In this document: positions 51,801 to 60,589 of the stretch, piece by piece
Layout: each line of letters starts with the position of its first letter
Position numbering within the stretch: the stretch's first letter is position 1
Assembly (NCBI GenBank): GCA_937625935.1
Contig: OW569390.1
Span: forward strand, 248,001-312,000
Direction of reading: 5' to 3'
Source: Tetramitus jugosus
Lineage: Eukaryota; Heterolobosea; Eutetramitea; Acrasida; Vahlkampfiidae
DNA length: 64,000 bases
Made by a program: the position numbers and the translations under genes
Notes under the pieces: generated by a model
The model's database searches: none
What the model was told of the DNA's origin: nothing
Seen by the model: only the letters and a program-made list of their open reading frames with translations

Positions 51801-54800
51801 CACTCTTCCTCCCTTCCTGACTTTATACTAGATGGTATTCAGTTTTCATTCCCAGGCGTTGCAGACAACTCATGCGCAACTCAATCTCAATCAGGTTGGT
51901 GGTTTGATGAACAACACTCTTGCAATAGTTTTAATCTCAATCAACGATATCCTTTATCGAGTAGTGTAGCATTGAGTCTCAGTGCTTTTATTCAGATTGA
52001 GACGAGCATTATATCGGATTCACGTCTCTCAACTATCGATTGTTCATCCAGTGCCATTCCAATTTGTAGTGTGAAAGAAAACCCAAATACCCATTGCTCA
52101 GGACACGGAGCATGCGTTGGCATGAGCACATGTATTTGTGCACCAGGATATGGTGGTTTCAGTTGTAACAAGTTTTCTTGTTTAGGAGTACATTTCAACA
52201 ACAGTGCTGTTTGTTCAGGTCATGGAACATGTATTTTGCCTGATGAATGTCGATGCAAATGGGGATACACTGGTTTTAATTGTAGTAATGAAATATTAGA
52301 GGTGTTGATCAACGCCAATCACTCATCAGTAGACCCTTGTGAGAACATTGTCGTTCAATCCACTCAGAGCAACAATAATATGAGTGGAAGGAACTATGTC
52401 TGGCAAGCATCAACAACATCGCAAACACTAACTCAATATTTATTCAGTCAGCAAAATAAGTTGTTGGTTGTTCCTAATCAATTCATTCCTTCTAACGAAA
52501 ATGTGACAATAACCTTGTTCATTCATGATTTCCAAGGAAACCAACTGGGAGCATCAAACTCGTTAACATTCTATCGACGGAAAGCGATTGTCAAAATAGA
52601 ATTACCAGGAGCAGGAACCTTATCTGTCAAGGACACTGGCTCTTTGCCTCTCTTTGCATATCTGACTGAAATTCCAAGTTGTTTGATGAACATGAATAAG
52701 ACTTGGCTCATTCAAGGTCAACCATATTCATCCACAACATTGAATCACTTAACATTCACGGTGAAGGCTTCTCCAAATATTTCTCTTCAGATTGTTTCTG
52801 ATCATTTGGAAGCCACTCGATCAGCTCCTGTGACAGTGATAGAAACAAAACCAAACGCTGTCATTAGTGGTGGAAGTCGAATGGTGTTGGCTGGAAGTCA
52901 GATTGTGCTGGACGCTCATCAGAGTAGCGATCCACTTTATGGTTCTATGACTGGAGCGACTTATAAATGGAGTTGTGATTCATGCACCAAACAACTTGCT
53001 TCAGGAGTCACAACCATTCTGGATGAAGGTCCAGGCAATTATACAATATCATTGATGTACACTCCCAATCCTTTTGTGGTCAATCGAGTTGGCAATGCAA
53101 GTATTACCATTCAGATCGTCAGTGAAGAGAGTGTGCTACCAGTGGTAAAGATCGCAAGTATTGTGCCAACCATTCTGAATCCGCGCAAAATTTTGAGAAT
53201 TTCTGCCAATGTGTCAAACTTAATTGCTGGTTCTGATGTTGGATATGAATGGTCAGTCAGAGCAGATTCCTCTCCCAGCTTCACCCTCACTCGAACTTAT
53301 TTGACTCTCCTTCCCTTGGTTCTCCCAGAAAACACGCTCAAGTACAACACCAGTTATACTTTCACGATTAGAGCCCATTATCTCAATGCTTCATTCGGCC
53401 AACTTGTTTCCTATGCTTCTGTCACTTCAAGAACATCATCTCCACCCACCATTGAAGGTTTCACATTTGATCCAGCCACTGGTGATGCACTATCTACATT
53501 GTTTACTCTATCGATTAATGCAACTGATATTCCTGAAGTCTATCCATTGTATTACTCTTTTGATTATTTCAATGAAGCACTCCAGAGGTTTGTGGTACTG
53601 AAAGGTTCCTCCATTTACAGCACCATAAGTACTCCTCTTCCTACTTTCGGTTCTCATCTGAGAGTTCGATGCACGGTTCGGAACTCTCAAGGAGGAGAAA
53701 TATCGACAGAGTTTTCAATTCCTGTCAGCTCTGAAGCGAGCGCGATTGAACAACTCAATCAAGCTGAACTATTATTGCAAGGTTTGAATTCAAATAACAG
53801 AACAGACAATGGTGAATTAGTGTTGAACATTGTTGCTGCAATGGTTAGTCGTCTTAGCAACAATACCACTGTTCCAGTGCAACAAATCACAAATATTTAT
53901 TCTGGAATTGTTGATTTTATGTTGAATAGTACATTGGATGAGATTCAAAACAGCAATGACTCCATCACTGAGCAGTTCATCATCTCAAAGATTAGTACAA
54001 TCAGTGTGATATCTAGTTTCAGCTCTCTGTTTTCGCTCTCAACAACTGATAAGTCAATGACAATTCTGAACATAGCTGTTGAGGGTTGCTTAACGTCTGA
54101 TATTTCTCTTGGGTCAAATGACACACAACAATTGGCATCTGCCGTATCCGACATTTATGGTGGTCAAGTTATCCGTTTGGGTAATAAGACTCTAGATATC
54201 ATTTCTCACCTCGTTTCCTTGATCGGAAGGGACAAGTTAGTGTTGGAGGATGAAACCGTTGTTTCAACAGATGCGTTTGCTGTGAGTGTTCGAGTTGATA
54301 CTTCGTCCACACTTCGCAATGCTTCCATTTCGAACTCTCTCGTTTCAGTGATGATTCCTGATGCTATCGATTCACTGAACGATGTTAGTACTTACATAGT
54401 GCAGTCGGTCAGCTTCAATCCAGAGATGAATCCATATGCATTGTCAAATAACGGACAGAATATCTCTTCGCCAATCGTCATATTCAAAATTTTGAACGGG
54501 GATGAAAAGGTGAAGCTTGTCAACTTAACGAAACCAATCGAAATTGTGTTAAGGAGAGATAATAGTAGTGCATTGGCGTTAGATCATATATTTGAATGTA
54601 GATACTTGGACGAAACGAGTGATAATGCTTGGCAAACAAATGGATGTTGGCTTGCTCAGTTCGACGACTTCAACATTGTGTGTCATTGCAATCACACAAC
54701 AAGTTTCACATCAATGATAATCTATGATCCCAAGAAACCGAACAAGGCATCTGATGGATTGTATATCACATGGATCATCATGTATTCGATATTTGCTCTG

Positions 54801-56216
54801 ATATCATTTGTTTTGATCATAATGTCTATCTGGTGGCGAAACACTCAACCAATCAAGTCGAGATTCCTTGCTCCATTGATTGGACTTGGAGCCATTCTAA
54901 TTGAGTGCCTTCTGAATGGAATCATCAGGAACTCATTGTTAATATCAGCAGACAGTTCAAAAGACTTCCAAGGAGTGAACAGCTTGGCATATCTGATATT
55001 GACAATTGTTAATCCACTTGTTCTTCTGTCATTGTTCATTTATTTGTGGCAGATGATTCGCTTCTTCTTTTTGAAGAACTTGTATTCGATCATGGCAAAA
55101 GAAAGCAATGACAAATCAACCAAGAAGTACATGAGGATACTGAGACTGATTTCATCGAAACTGGTTTATATGGCTCTGGGCATCGCAGTGTTTGTCGTTT
55201 CATGTGCTTACTTTGTCATCTTGTCAATTTTGGAACCAACAAGAGTCATAGTTCCCAATGTTGCTTCTATCATCAATGCGCTATCATTCTCAATCATGTC
55301 ATTCTGTTTTGCAGTGTTGATCGTTGTTGTTTTCATCTGGGACGTCACTGTGGTTATGGGCAAAAGACTTCACGCACGATATGGAAAGGATATGAAAGGT
55401 GCTTATGAAGGTATCTCGGTGGCCACATCTGCTCTTGAGTCATTCGTCACCCATTTTTCAGGAGATGACCCATTACTATTCAGATTTGAATCAATATTCA
55501 TGGCATTAGCAATGGCGATGATGATTGTATCCTATGTATTTGGTATCGCTGATCGATTAGATCCATCGGCTCAACCAAACTCATCTCTCAAGATTGGAGA
55601 GTTTATATTTGATATGTTGTATATTCTGTTCAGAATTATTGCTTTCGGAGGTTTCTCTTTGATTGCCAGTGTTGTCAAGTATCGATCATCTCTAGATATG
55701 TATAAGCTCATTTCCGAAATGAGAGAGTTACTCACAGATATGAAGAGTGGTACCAGCTCGGTTGAGGCTGAACTCTTGGACATGTTGAGGAATGAACTCG
55801 GATACAATATGTTCGCTGCATTTGCTGAAAAGGAATTTGCATTGGAGAACGTGCTCCTTTGGAAAAAGCTAGAAGAAGTTCGGACTGATACAATCATGTT
55901 CACTCAGCAGAGGGTTGAAACGATGAATGATATTTATTCAGAGTTTCTTGAGTCTGGTTGTGCCTATGAGTGCAACGTTCCAAACAAAACAAAGAAATTG
56001 ATTCAAAAGGCAATGAAGGATAATCATTTGTCTGCTTCGGATGCTGAGGCAGCTCTATTGTCCCTGCATAACGAGACGATGGCTAACATGGCTGACACAT
56101 TCGCTCGACTGACGATCACTAGAAAGTACGCTCGGTATAAACAGATTCGGTTGTTGAGCCATGAACTGTCCAATGTTGGTGGTCTGGATGAAGGAATGAC
56201 AATGGTTACCAAGTAA
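48882..56216 (+). CDS. Giant adhesion-type seven-helix receptor fused to an RGS domain
   Basis: A single 7.3-kb frame for 2,444 residues. Order: signal peptide (1-26); beta-propeller-like repeats (to ~430); right-handed beta-helix-like repeats (~480-760); two EGF modules (~1066-1140; CSGHGACVG and CSGHGTCIL with the C-x-C and G-Y-x-G pattern); a REJ/PKD-like region (LDAHQSSDP...ATYKWSCDSC, near 1340); a GAIN-like stretch; and a GPS motif at ~1904-1946, with the Cys and Trp pattern ending CHCNHTTSF. Seven hydrophobic helices follow (~1960-2265), then a cytosolic RGS domain (~2300-2415: FAEKEFALENVLLWKKLEE, then IYSEFLESG). The GPS has HT where HL is usual at the autocleavage site. RGS domains turn off G-alpha. 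Domains were identified by eye. The EGF and GPS calls are the firmest, RGS is good, and the N-terminal repeats are tentative. Confidence 0.88.
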   Translation: MHLSCTLLLLFSLFFLSQWSNNINAELQAQYINFAGGDNEFIVKDGVTSGSGDVFLIGQLSSSSSLSGGGKFPCGIMKYTGNGTLLWYKALNETSTMWFYPTKATTENNQFHIAGFTQTDGSNSTQATVCRLDYDGNIVGCITVSNTHSGTKISKIYDIVYEAVYDRMCFTGYIGSISPTYTTSTRVFISCQAVGIVQVNFMVQSTLASGINAGHKLRVYSLGFYLVSGLVEGSVKFSKTLTVTQPSAFVAQYRSLALGLGQWFWDYLHPKTTYGYPPVHTADISNIFFPDEYASVTTFTDSGQTTSYNILSKQGSADNFMVIRRVSYVGGYVATGEIFGSVEVDGIHLTAPANSSIGFIMKTDNLFSVDSIKVLYGDGVNYGVAVSSFPSGELLWVVHSACQRQRFWGEDAPLLNEKQNVVFAKMAISDSVTIPKVYIDFPYLIRENVFSSTFEYHIRSDLTLQSSLTVLGTMYVYENLHLVGGRLNASGAGDLYRANVHCLQEHFRSVTVDSTSHINLSYTDVQRLAVLINGGTANVSHTTFSSCDPGCLMASNTGGLYVIHSSFIANSNNTFAVTVLQDDYSSRLVDMDVSNNTFSGVGDAIRYVNTKNFTFEEFTCSHNTIIDAQSGVTVLSYAVQSISIYGNHFIALNTQFKGISCVSYVTRFEGRVSIQNNTLMNTTMHIEKGEGGYFDISGNEIHSTSDHPPLYFFAHNCDGQTSISNNRILDNEESVLLETSQCPGSIEFSWNEVRGNSSQGLLDVRNPVKIRRNSFLQRGPGTALQYIRLNSSSPVLNAQFNNWGVFTSDEILFLAGVDSLDSLLNGTGSVLPFPYLDSLSNTVQVPLFNEIARDCFDVVSFWPGAPFGVYEIRPTACASMLVLCNTHRKSIVVHNRYDGSTSFSRTKSEYKEGFGLLDGEFFLGLNKLHMLTSMGAEVYFDMITTSSTFEEKAGYMSVGSSLNNYTIDFRSLFHSSSLPDFILDGIQFSFPGVADNSCATQSQSGWWFDEQHSCNSFNLNQRYPLSSSVALSLSAFIQIETSIISDSRLSTIDCSSSAIPICSVKENPNTHCSGHGACVGMSTCICAPGYGGFSCNKFSCLGVHFNNSAVCSGHGTCILPDECRCKWGYTGFNCSNEILEVLINANHSSVDPCENIVVQSTQSNNNMSGRNYVWQASTTSQTLTQYLFSQQNKLLVVPNQFIPSNENVTITLFIHDFQGNQLGASNSLTFYRRKAIVKIELPGAGTLSVKDTGSLPLFAYLTEIPSCLMNMNKTWLIQGQPYSSTTLNHLTFTVKASPNISLQIVSDHLEATRSAPVTVIETKPNAVISGGSRMVLAGSQIVLDAHQSSDPLYGSMTGATYKWSCDSCTKQLASGVTTILDEGPGNYTISLMYTPNPFVVNRVGNASITIQIVSEESVLPVVKIASIVPTILNPRKILRISANVSNLIAGSDVGYEWSVRADSSPSFTLTRTYLTLLPLVLPENTLKYNTSYTFTIRAHYLNASFGQLVSYASVTSRTSSPPTIEGFTFDPATGDALSTLFTLSINATDIPEVYPLYYSFDYFNEALQRFVVLKGSSIYSTISTPLPTFGSHLRVRCTVRNSQGGEISTEFSIPVSSEASAIEQLNQAELLLQGLNSNNRTDNGELVLNIVAAMVSRLSNNTTVPVQQITNIYSGIVDFMLNSTLDEIQNSNDSITEQFIISKISTISVISSFSSLFSLSTTDKSMTILNIAVEGCLTSDISLGSNDTQQLASAVSDIYGGQVIRLGNKTLDIISHLVSLIGRDKLVLEDETVVSTDAFAVSVRVDTSSTLRNASISNSLVSVMIPDAIDSLNDVSTYIVQSVSFNPEMNPYALSNNGQNISSPIVIFKILNGDEKVKLVNLTKPIEIVLRRDNSSALALDHIFECRYLDETSDNAWQTNGCWLAQFDDFNIVCHCNHTTSFTSMIIYDPKKPNKASDGLYITWIIMYSIFALISFVLIIMSIWWRNTQPIKSRFLAPLIGLGAILIECLLNGIIRNSLLISADSSKDFQGVNSLAYLILTIVNPLVLLSLFIYLWQMIRFFFLKNLYSIMAKESNDKSTKKYMRILRLISSKLVYMALGIAVFVVSCAYFVILSILEPTRVIVPNVASIINALSFSIMSFCFAVLIVVVFIWDVTVVMGKRLHARYGKDMKGAYEGISVATSALESFVTHFSGDDPLLFRFESIFMALAMAMMIVSYVFGIADRLDPSAQPNSSLKIGEFIFDMLYILFRIIAFGGFSLIASVVKYRSSLDMYKLISEMRELLTDMKSGTSSVEAELLDMLRNELGYNMFAAFAEKEFALENVLLWKKLEEVRTDTIMFTQQRVETMNDIYSEFLESGCAYECNVPNKTKKLIQKAMKDNHLSASDAEAALLSLHNETMANMADTFARLTITRKYARYKQIRLLSHELSNVGGLDEGMTMVTK

Positions 56217-56394
56217 CAATCCACATAAAGTTGTCACTAGCGAAATTACTGTAAATTCTCTCCGTTAAATGTGCTATTTTTAAGATCGAAAAAAGCCACA
56301 TCCAAAAATACTCTTGTCATGACTCGAGACAGAATCAAAAACAAATTCGCCAAAGATTTTCACAAGAAGAAAAATCACCACCAACCAGTAAGCT

Positions 56395-57026
56395 ATGGAA
56401 TTATCACCCACCTGTAACATACCCAAGAACTGTACCAGAAAACTCAAAATTACCTTCCTACCAGGTAATCATGTCGAGTCAGATGTCATCATTGACACTC
56501 GATTTACAACATTTGATGCCATGATGCAACAATTGTGTAGTTCATACTCTGAGCAGCATCCTCACTTGCACGTTGCGTTCGATCTCGTAAGTTTATTCTT
56601 GGCTGTTTTCTTCGATTGTGTTCGTTGTTGTTTTGTTGCTTTGTTGCTTTGTTTCAGAGTGTGCGTCTGGAACTCACCTCCTCAATTGTTTATACGAGTG
56701 TACAGGATTATCATGTAGAAGTCAATGAAGACGTTGTCAATGATAATGAATCTTGGCAGAAGCTCATTGAATCGACCAATGACTCTCAAGTGATACCCGT
56801 TCAAGTCATTGTTCAAATCAGAGAGAAGCCAAATTCGTCCCTAGAGTTCATTAATCATGAATGGGACGAATTGCAAAAGAAGAGCACAGCCACATTGATT
56901 TCAGGAAATGGAAAATTGGAAGGAGAAGAACTAAAGGATGATTGGTTCGATTTTATTGTGGACAGAGTACTAGACAAGAGTGGTGTGGAAGAATCACAAC
57001 AATCACAAAGCACTGCTACTGTATAA
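56395..57026 (+). CDS. Small hypothetical protein, two or three exons
   Basis: Exons 56395-56586 and 56658-57026, with a 71-nt intron (GTAAGT...TTTCAG, phase 0), give 186 residues. An alternative start uses the ATG at 56321 with a 40-nt intron (GTAAGC...CCAAG), giving an N-terminal MTRDRIKNKFAKDF in phase 0; this is attractive but the intron would be shorter than any other here. The body contains LKITFLPGNHVESDVIID, a helix (FDAMMQQLCSSYSEQ) and the beta segment VRLELTSSIVYTSV, with a pattern somewhat like a PB1 or ubiquitin-like fold. I do not assign a function. It lies between the two receptor-like genes, in the same direction. Confidence 0.65.
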
Positions 57027-57212
57027 ATAAGAAAGGATGACTCTTGTTCGTGTTGTTCATCGTCTTTTTCGTAGTTTTGCGGCAGTTTTTGAGTGCCCGA
57101 CTACGACTCATCCAAAACGGCTATCTTTGTCTTTGGAAGACGTTCTGTGTTGAAAAGAACACCATTCACTCTCACCTACGGTAGTACTATTGAGCTAGCA
57201 TCTGCACAAGCG

Positions 57213-59294
57213 ATGTCTCTTAGAAAATGGATGACGCCGAAGCAATCCCTGACTGGGTCGCTCACTCCACGACAACGGCATCTCATTCTGGTTCAATGCC
57301 TCCTCTTGTTCTTTCTGCTATCGTTTATTACAGGGAGTGCAACTTCATTCTCTCAGAGATCCAAACATACTCTTTCTTCGAGAAATCAAAAACCAGCATC
57401 GGCCAAAATCACGGGAGGAGTGTATGGGCCTGATTTGCTTCTTTCATTGACAGAGATGGCTGATATTTTCACTAAACACAACACACTGCGCGAAGTTGTA
57501 TCAGTAACAGAGTTCAATTCTTCAAGCTCTGCATTAGAAGCACTAAAGACAGGGATAGTAGAATTTGCTATCGTACCTCTTCCCTCCCAAAACGAATCCT
57601 ACGTGAATGATGGAGATATTCAATTACTACCATTTTCTGCTCAAGCTATATGCATTATCTATAATATTCAGAGCAGTGTTGACCTAGTGTTAGATGGGAA
57701 TGTGTTGACAGGTATCTTTAACGGGTCGATAAGCATGTGGAATGACCCTAGGATACGGCAATTAAACCCATCACTTCCACTTGCTCCCAAAGAAATACAG
57801 GTCCTGGTTCGGGGGGACTCGAGTATCACCAATAAGATACTATCGAGAGGCCTTTCAATCTTTGACCCGAATTGGGCTACTAACTATGGAGATTTTCGCC
57901 AATGGCCGAGAGCAAGAAGGTATGGCGGTTGGGGATCGCGATACACCACTACAAACAGTGATTTGGAAATGACAGACAAGGTTGAGATGACTCCATACTC
58001 TATTGGTTACAACACATTTGGGTCCTGCACAAAGTATAGTACTCATATTGCCTCGATTCAAACAGATAAGAACACGAAGATTTATCCTTCTAAAGAGTCG
58101 ATTCAATTATTAATGGCAACACGAGGAGTTCCAACATCTGCAAATCTTTCAATTATCGATCTCATGAGCTCAGCACAAAACAATTCAAAAGCTTATCCTC
58201 TGGCGGAATATGTATATGTGGGGTATCTGCATCACAACATGACTAATTGTAATGATGCTCTTGCTGTGTACTTGTATTTACGACACATGATTCGTTCAGA
58301 TATCATTCCTGGTCTTCTAATTGATAGTGGATTGGTAAGTTTAAGTCCGACGATGAAGGAGTGGAGCTCGAGTGTATTAAATCAATTCACTTGCCATGGT
58401 GCCATTCGAACAACGGGAAAAGATATTTTCAGCATCATTGTTGCTTCAGTGTTCTTAGCTTGTGTTATGTTGATGTTTATTCTGGTCATTTTTCTATGCA
58501 CCTGCCTGCTGTGTACTCATAAACAAGTGAACTTGACGCGTAAGATACACGAAGCTAATCCAGGACCAGATGGTTTTGTTGTCATTGTGCATGTCGAAAT
58601 ATGTGACATCATCTATCTAATAGATTCTTTTCCAGATGTGGCAAAGGAATCCATACCTATTCTGAAAGAATTAATCGAGAAATTGATCATAGATTTCGAA
58701 GGATACAGGGCTCAGAAGGGCCGAGTTCAAAAAGTCATTTTCAAGTCAATTGTGAGTGCAATTGAATTTTGCAATGAGCTTCATGTATATTTGATGCAAG
58801 TTCCTTGGCCTTCCTCTCTTCTCAACATTTCTGAATTTTCCGAACAAGTCAATCCAGATTCTGGTGATCTCGTGTATCGAGGTATAAAAGTGAAAGCGAC
58901 TATCCACGTAGGAGAACCAAGAACTGAAATGAACACCACAACACACCTTACAACCTATTCTGGAGAAGTGGCTGATTTCCTCACCTTCTCTCACCAATAT
59001 TCAATACCTGGAACAACACTTCTTACAGCCGATGCCTACCAACATGTAAGAACTTATGGCGATGTAGATCGTAGCGCTCAACTCCTGCTAGATGGTTGCA
59101 AAATCGTTCGATTGGACAGCAAAACCTTACCTACAGAGCTTGAGCCATATCCTTTTGATTCCTATTCAATCCTACCAAATGAACTGGCAAAAAGAATCTT
59201 AGAAACGATGTCTAACACAGTCCCATATCTTGCAGCAAAAGACCAGCCATCAGAGTTGGAAAACTTGGAAGACATTAACCATGTCGAGGCCTGA
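57213..59294 (+). CDS. Phosphate-binding-protein-like receptor with a degenerate cyclase domain
   Basis: Start at the ATG at 57213 (693 residues); the frame upstream has no ATG. Order: signal anchor (ILVQCLLLFFLLSFITG, ~25-42); a PstS-type periplasmic binding domain (~60-400) with GVYGPDLL, LPFSAQAICIIYNIQ, GIFNGSISMWNDPRI and LVRGDSSITN; a membrane helix (SIIVASVFLACVMLMFILV, ~405-435); then a cytosolic class III nucleotidyl cyclase-like domain (~455-640): GFVVIVHVEICDIIYLID, then IKVKATIHVGEP, then a hydrophobic TTYSGEVADFL stretch. The metal-binding Asp of motif 1 is replaced and the GDG-type segment with the second Asp is missing, so catalysis is unlikely. Kinetoplastid receptor cyclases share the logic of binding domain, helix and cyclase. 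PstS recognition is strong; the cyclase call is inference from fold pattern. Confidence 0.82.
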   Translation: MSLRKWMTPKQSLTGSLTPRQRHLILVQCLLLFFLLSFITGSATSFSQRSKHTLSSRNQKPASAKITGGVYGPDLLLSLTEMADIFTKHNTLREVVSVTEFNSSSSALEALKTGIVEFAIVPLPSQNESYVNDGDIQLLPFSAQAICIIYNIQSSVDLVLDGNVLTGIFNGSISMWNDPRIRQLNPSLPLAPKEIQVLVRGDSSITNKILSRGLSIFDPNWATNYGDFRQWPRARRYGGWGSRYTTTNSDLEMTDKVEMTPYSIGYNTFGSCTKYSTHIASIQTDKNTKIYPSKESIQLLMATRGVPTSANLSIIDLMSSAQNNSKAYPLAEYVYVGYLHHNMTNCNDALAVYLYLRHMIRSDIIPGLLIDSGLVSLSPTMKEWSSSVLNQFTCHGAIRTTGKDIFSIIVASVFLACVMLMFILVIFLCTCLLCTHKQVNLTRKIHEANPGPDGFVVIVHVEICDIIYLIDSFPDVAKESIPILKELIEKLIIDFEGYRAQKGRVQKVIFKSIVSAIEFCNELHVYLMQVPWPSSLLNISEFSEQVNPDSGDLVYRGIKVKATIHVGEPRTEMNTTTHLTTYSGEVADFLTFSHQYSIPGTTLLTADAYQHVRTYGDVDRSAQLLLDGCKIVRLDSKTLPTELEPYPFDSYSILPNELAKRILETMSNTVPYLAAKDQPSELENLEDINHVEA

Positions 59295-59316
59295 ATCACA
59301 CAGCGCCCTTGTAAAA

Positions 59317-59337
59317 AATAAACATATTTATTTTATT
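59317..59337. terminator. Overlapping polyadenylation signals for a convergent pair
   Basis: AATAAA at 59317-59322 serves the plus-strand receptor gene 23 nt after its stop. TTTATT at 59327-59332 and 59332-59337 are AATAAA for the minus-strand ALG7 gene; the second contains the ALG7 stop codon. Signals are by sequence only. Confidence 0.55.
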
Positions 59338-60589
59338 CATCATAGTACAGAGCTGACAAATGGTATCTGATCCAGAAGGCAAATACACTACACAATGCTT
59401 GGAAGCACAATGTTACAATCGCGAGATTTCTTTCGGTCATTGGACCAGTGATCTCCAGAATCAAATTGAGCAGAGTGTAATTCTTACTAGAGTACAACTT
59501 TCCAGTTTCTTGATTGAACTTTGGAATACGATGTCTTGGACACTCAATCCACGGTAGAATCAATTGAGGCAAACTGATCAAAAAGTTCAACCATTGAGGA
59601 ATAAAGAATAGCATCAGAGTCTTCGAGAAGTGTCCCAAGATACCCACAACAGCCAATGTCATACCAGCAAAGTAGGTAAATGTATCACCGACAAACACAC
59701 GGGATGGATACCAATTGTACTTTAACAGACCCAGTGTAGTAGCAATAAATGGTAGCATGCAAACAATGCTAAACATGTGTTGTGCATGATACACAGACCC
59801 AAGTTCCATAAAATTGTGCACCAGAATGGAACAGGCAATCACAAACGTTTGACCTGCTTCCAATCCGTTAATACCGGCCAAGATGTTGATCGTGTTGGAT
59901 GAATAGACTGCCACAAGCATCATGTACACCTTGTACAGCACTCCCAATTCCAACACTGATACTACAGCACCTTGATCAGCCATAGCCACACCAAACCATG
60001 ACAACATGCTCGATGGAATCACATGGGGCACCATCCATCTCAGAGGCTTCGGAACAACAACACTTGTCAATCCATTGTACGCCATGAGCATGGGCAATGT
60101 GGCCAAAGTGGGCAAAATGAGCTTATATCTCCATCTCAACTCCAGCACATCGTCCACAAATCCCAAGAACAACATGAAGCAAGAACTGAACAGTGCAGCA
60201 TTCAAATTGACTTGCAAATGATTGTTTTGGTGTTCATCATGTTTACCACCACCACCACCACCACCACCATGATGATGATTGTTATTGGTCAATGTGACTT
60301 GCAACAAACAAACACAAATAATGTACACGATACCAGGGACGAGACCAAGTGATTCTGGCACCCTTGTTTTTGCACCTTGTTCTCCCTTGTTGAGATCCTT
60401 GCCTGCCAATCCAGCTTTTTCAGTCAATTGAGACACTTGTGGTATGATGGCTACAGTGATCAGGAAGGCAATGATACTGACCAATAGAGACAATTGAATC
60501 GTAGAGTTTTGAATGAAATGAGGCAGTCCATAGTAGACACAGGGTGATAGAGCGATGATCACGAGACTAATGTTGAGAGCTTTACTCAT
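59333..60589 (-). CDS. ALG7: UDP-GlcNAc:dolichyl-phosphate GlcNAc-1-phosphotransferase
   Basis: The first committed step of N-glycan precursor synthesis on the ER membrane (ALG7/DPAGT1; the target of tunicamycin). The 418-residue protein has about ten hydrophobic helices. Family motifs: SQLTEKAGLAGKDLNK, PESLGLVPG, GFVDDVLELRWRYK (metal-binding Asp pair), NTINILAGINGLEAGQ, and FVGDTFTYFAGM, with the late CPRHRIPKF and LYSSKNYTLLNLILE motif. A His/Gly insert (eight Gly) lies in the loop after the third helix. The start at 60589 has context AATAATCATCATG, the same ten bases before ATG as in the YJU2 gene. Stop within AATAAA. Confidence 0.95.
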   Translation of the reverse strand: MSKALNISLVIIALSPCVYYGLPHFIQNSTIQLSLLVSIIAFLITVAIIPQVSQLTEKAGLAGKDLNKGEQGAKTRVPESLGLVPGIVYIICVCLLQVTLTNNNHHHGGGGGGGGKHDEHQNNHLQVNLNAALFSSCFMLFLGFVDDVLELRWRYKLILPTLATLPMLMAYNGLTSVVVPKPLRWMVPHVIPSSMLSWFGVAMADQGAVVSVLELGVLYKVYMMLVAVYSSNTINILAGINGLEAGQTFVIACSILVHNFMELGSVYHAQHMFSIVCMLPFIATTLGLLKYNWYPSRVFVGDTFTYFAGMTLAVVGILGHFSKTLMLFFIPQWLNFLISLPQLILPWIECPRHRIPKFNQETGKLYSSKNYTLLNLILEITGPMTERNLAIVTLCFQALCSVFAFWIRYHLSALYYDE

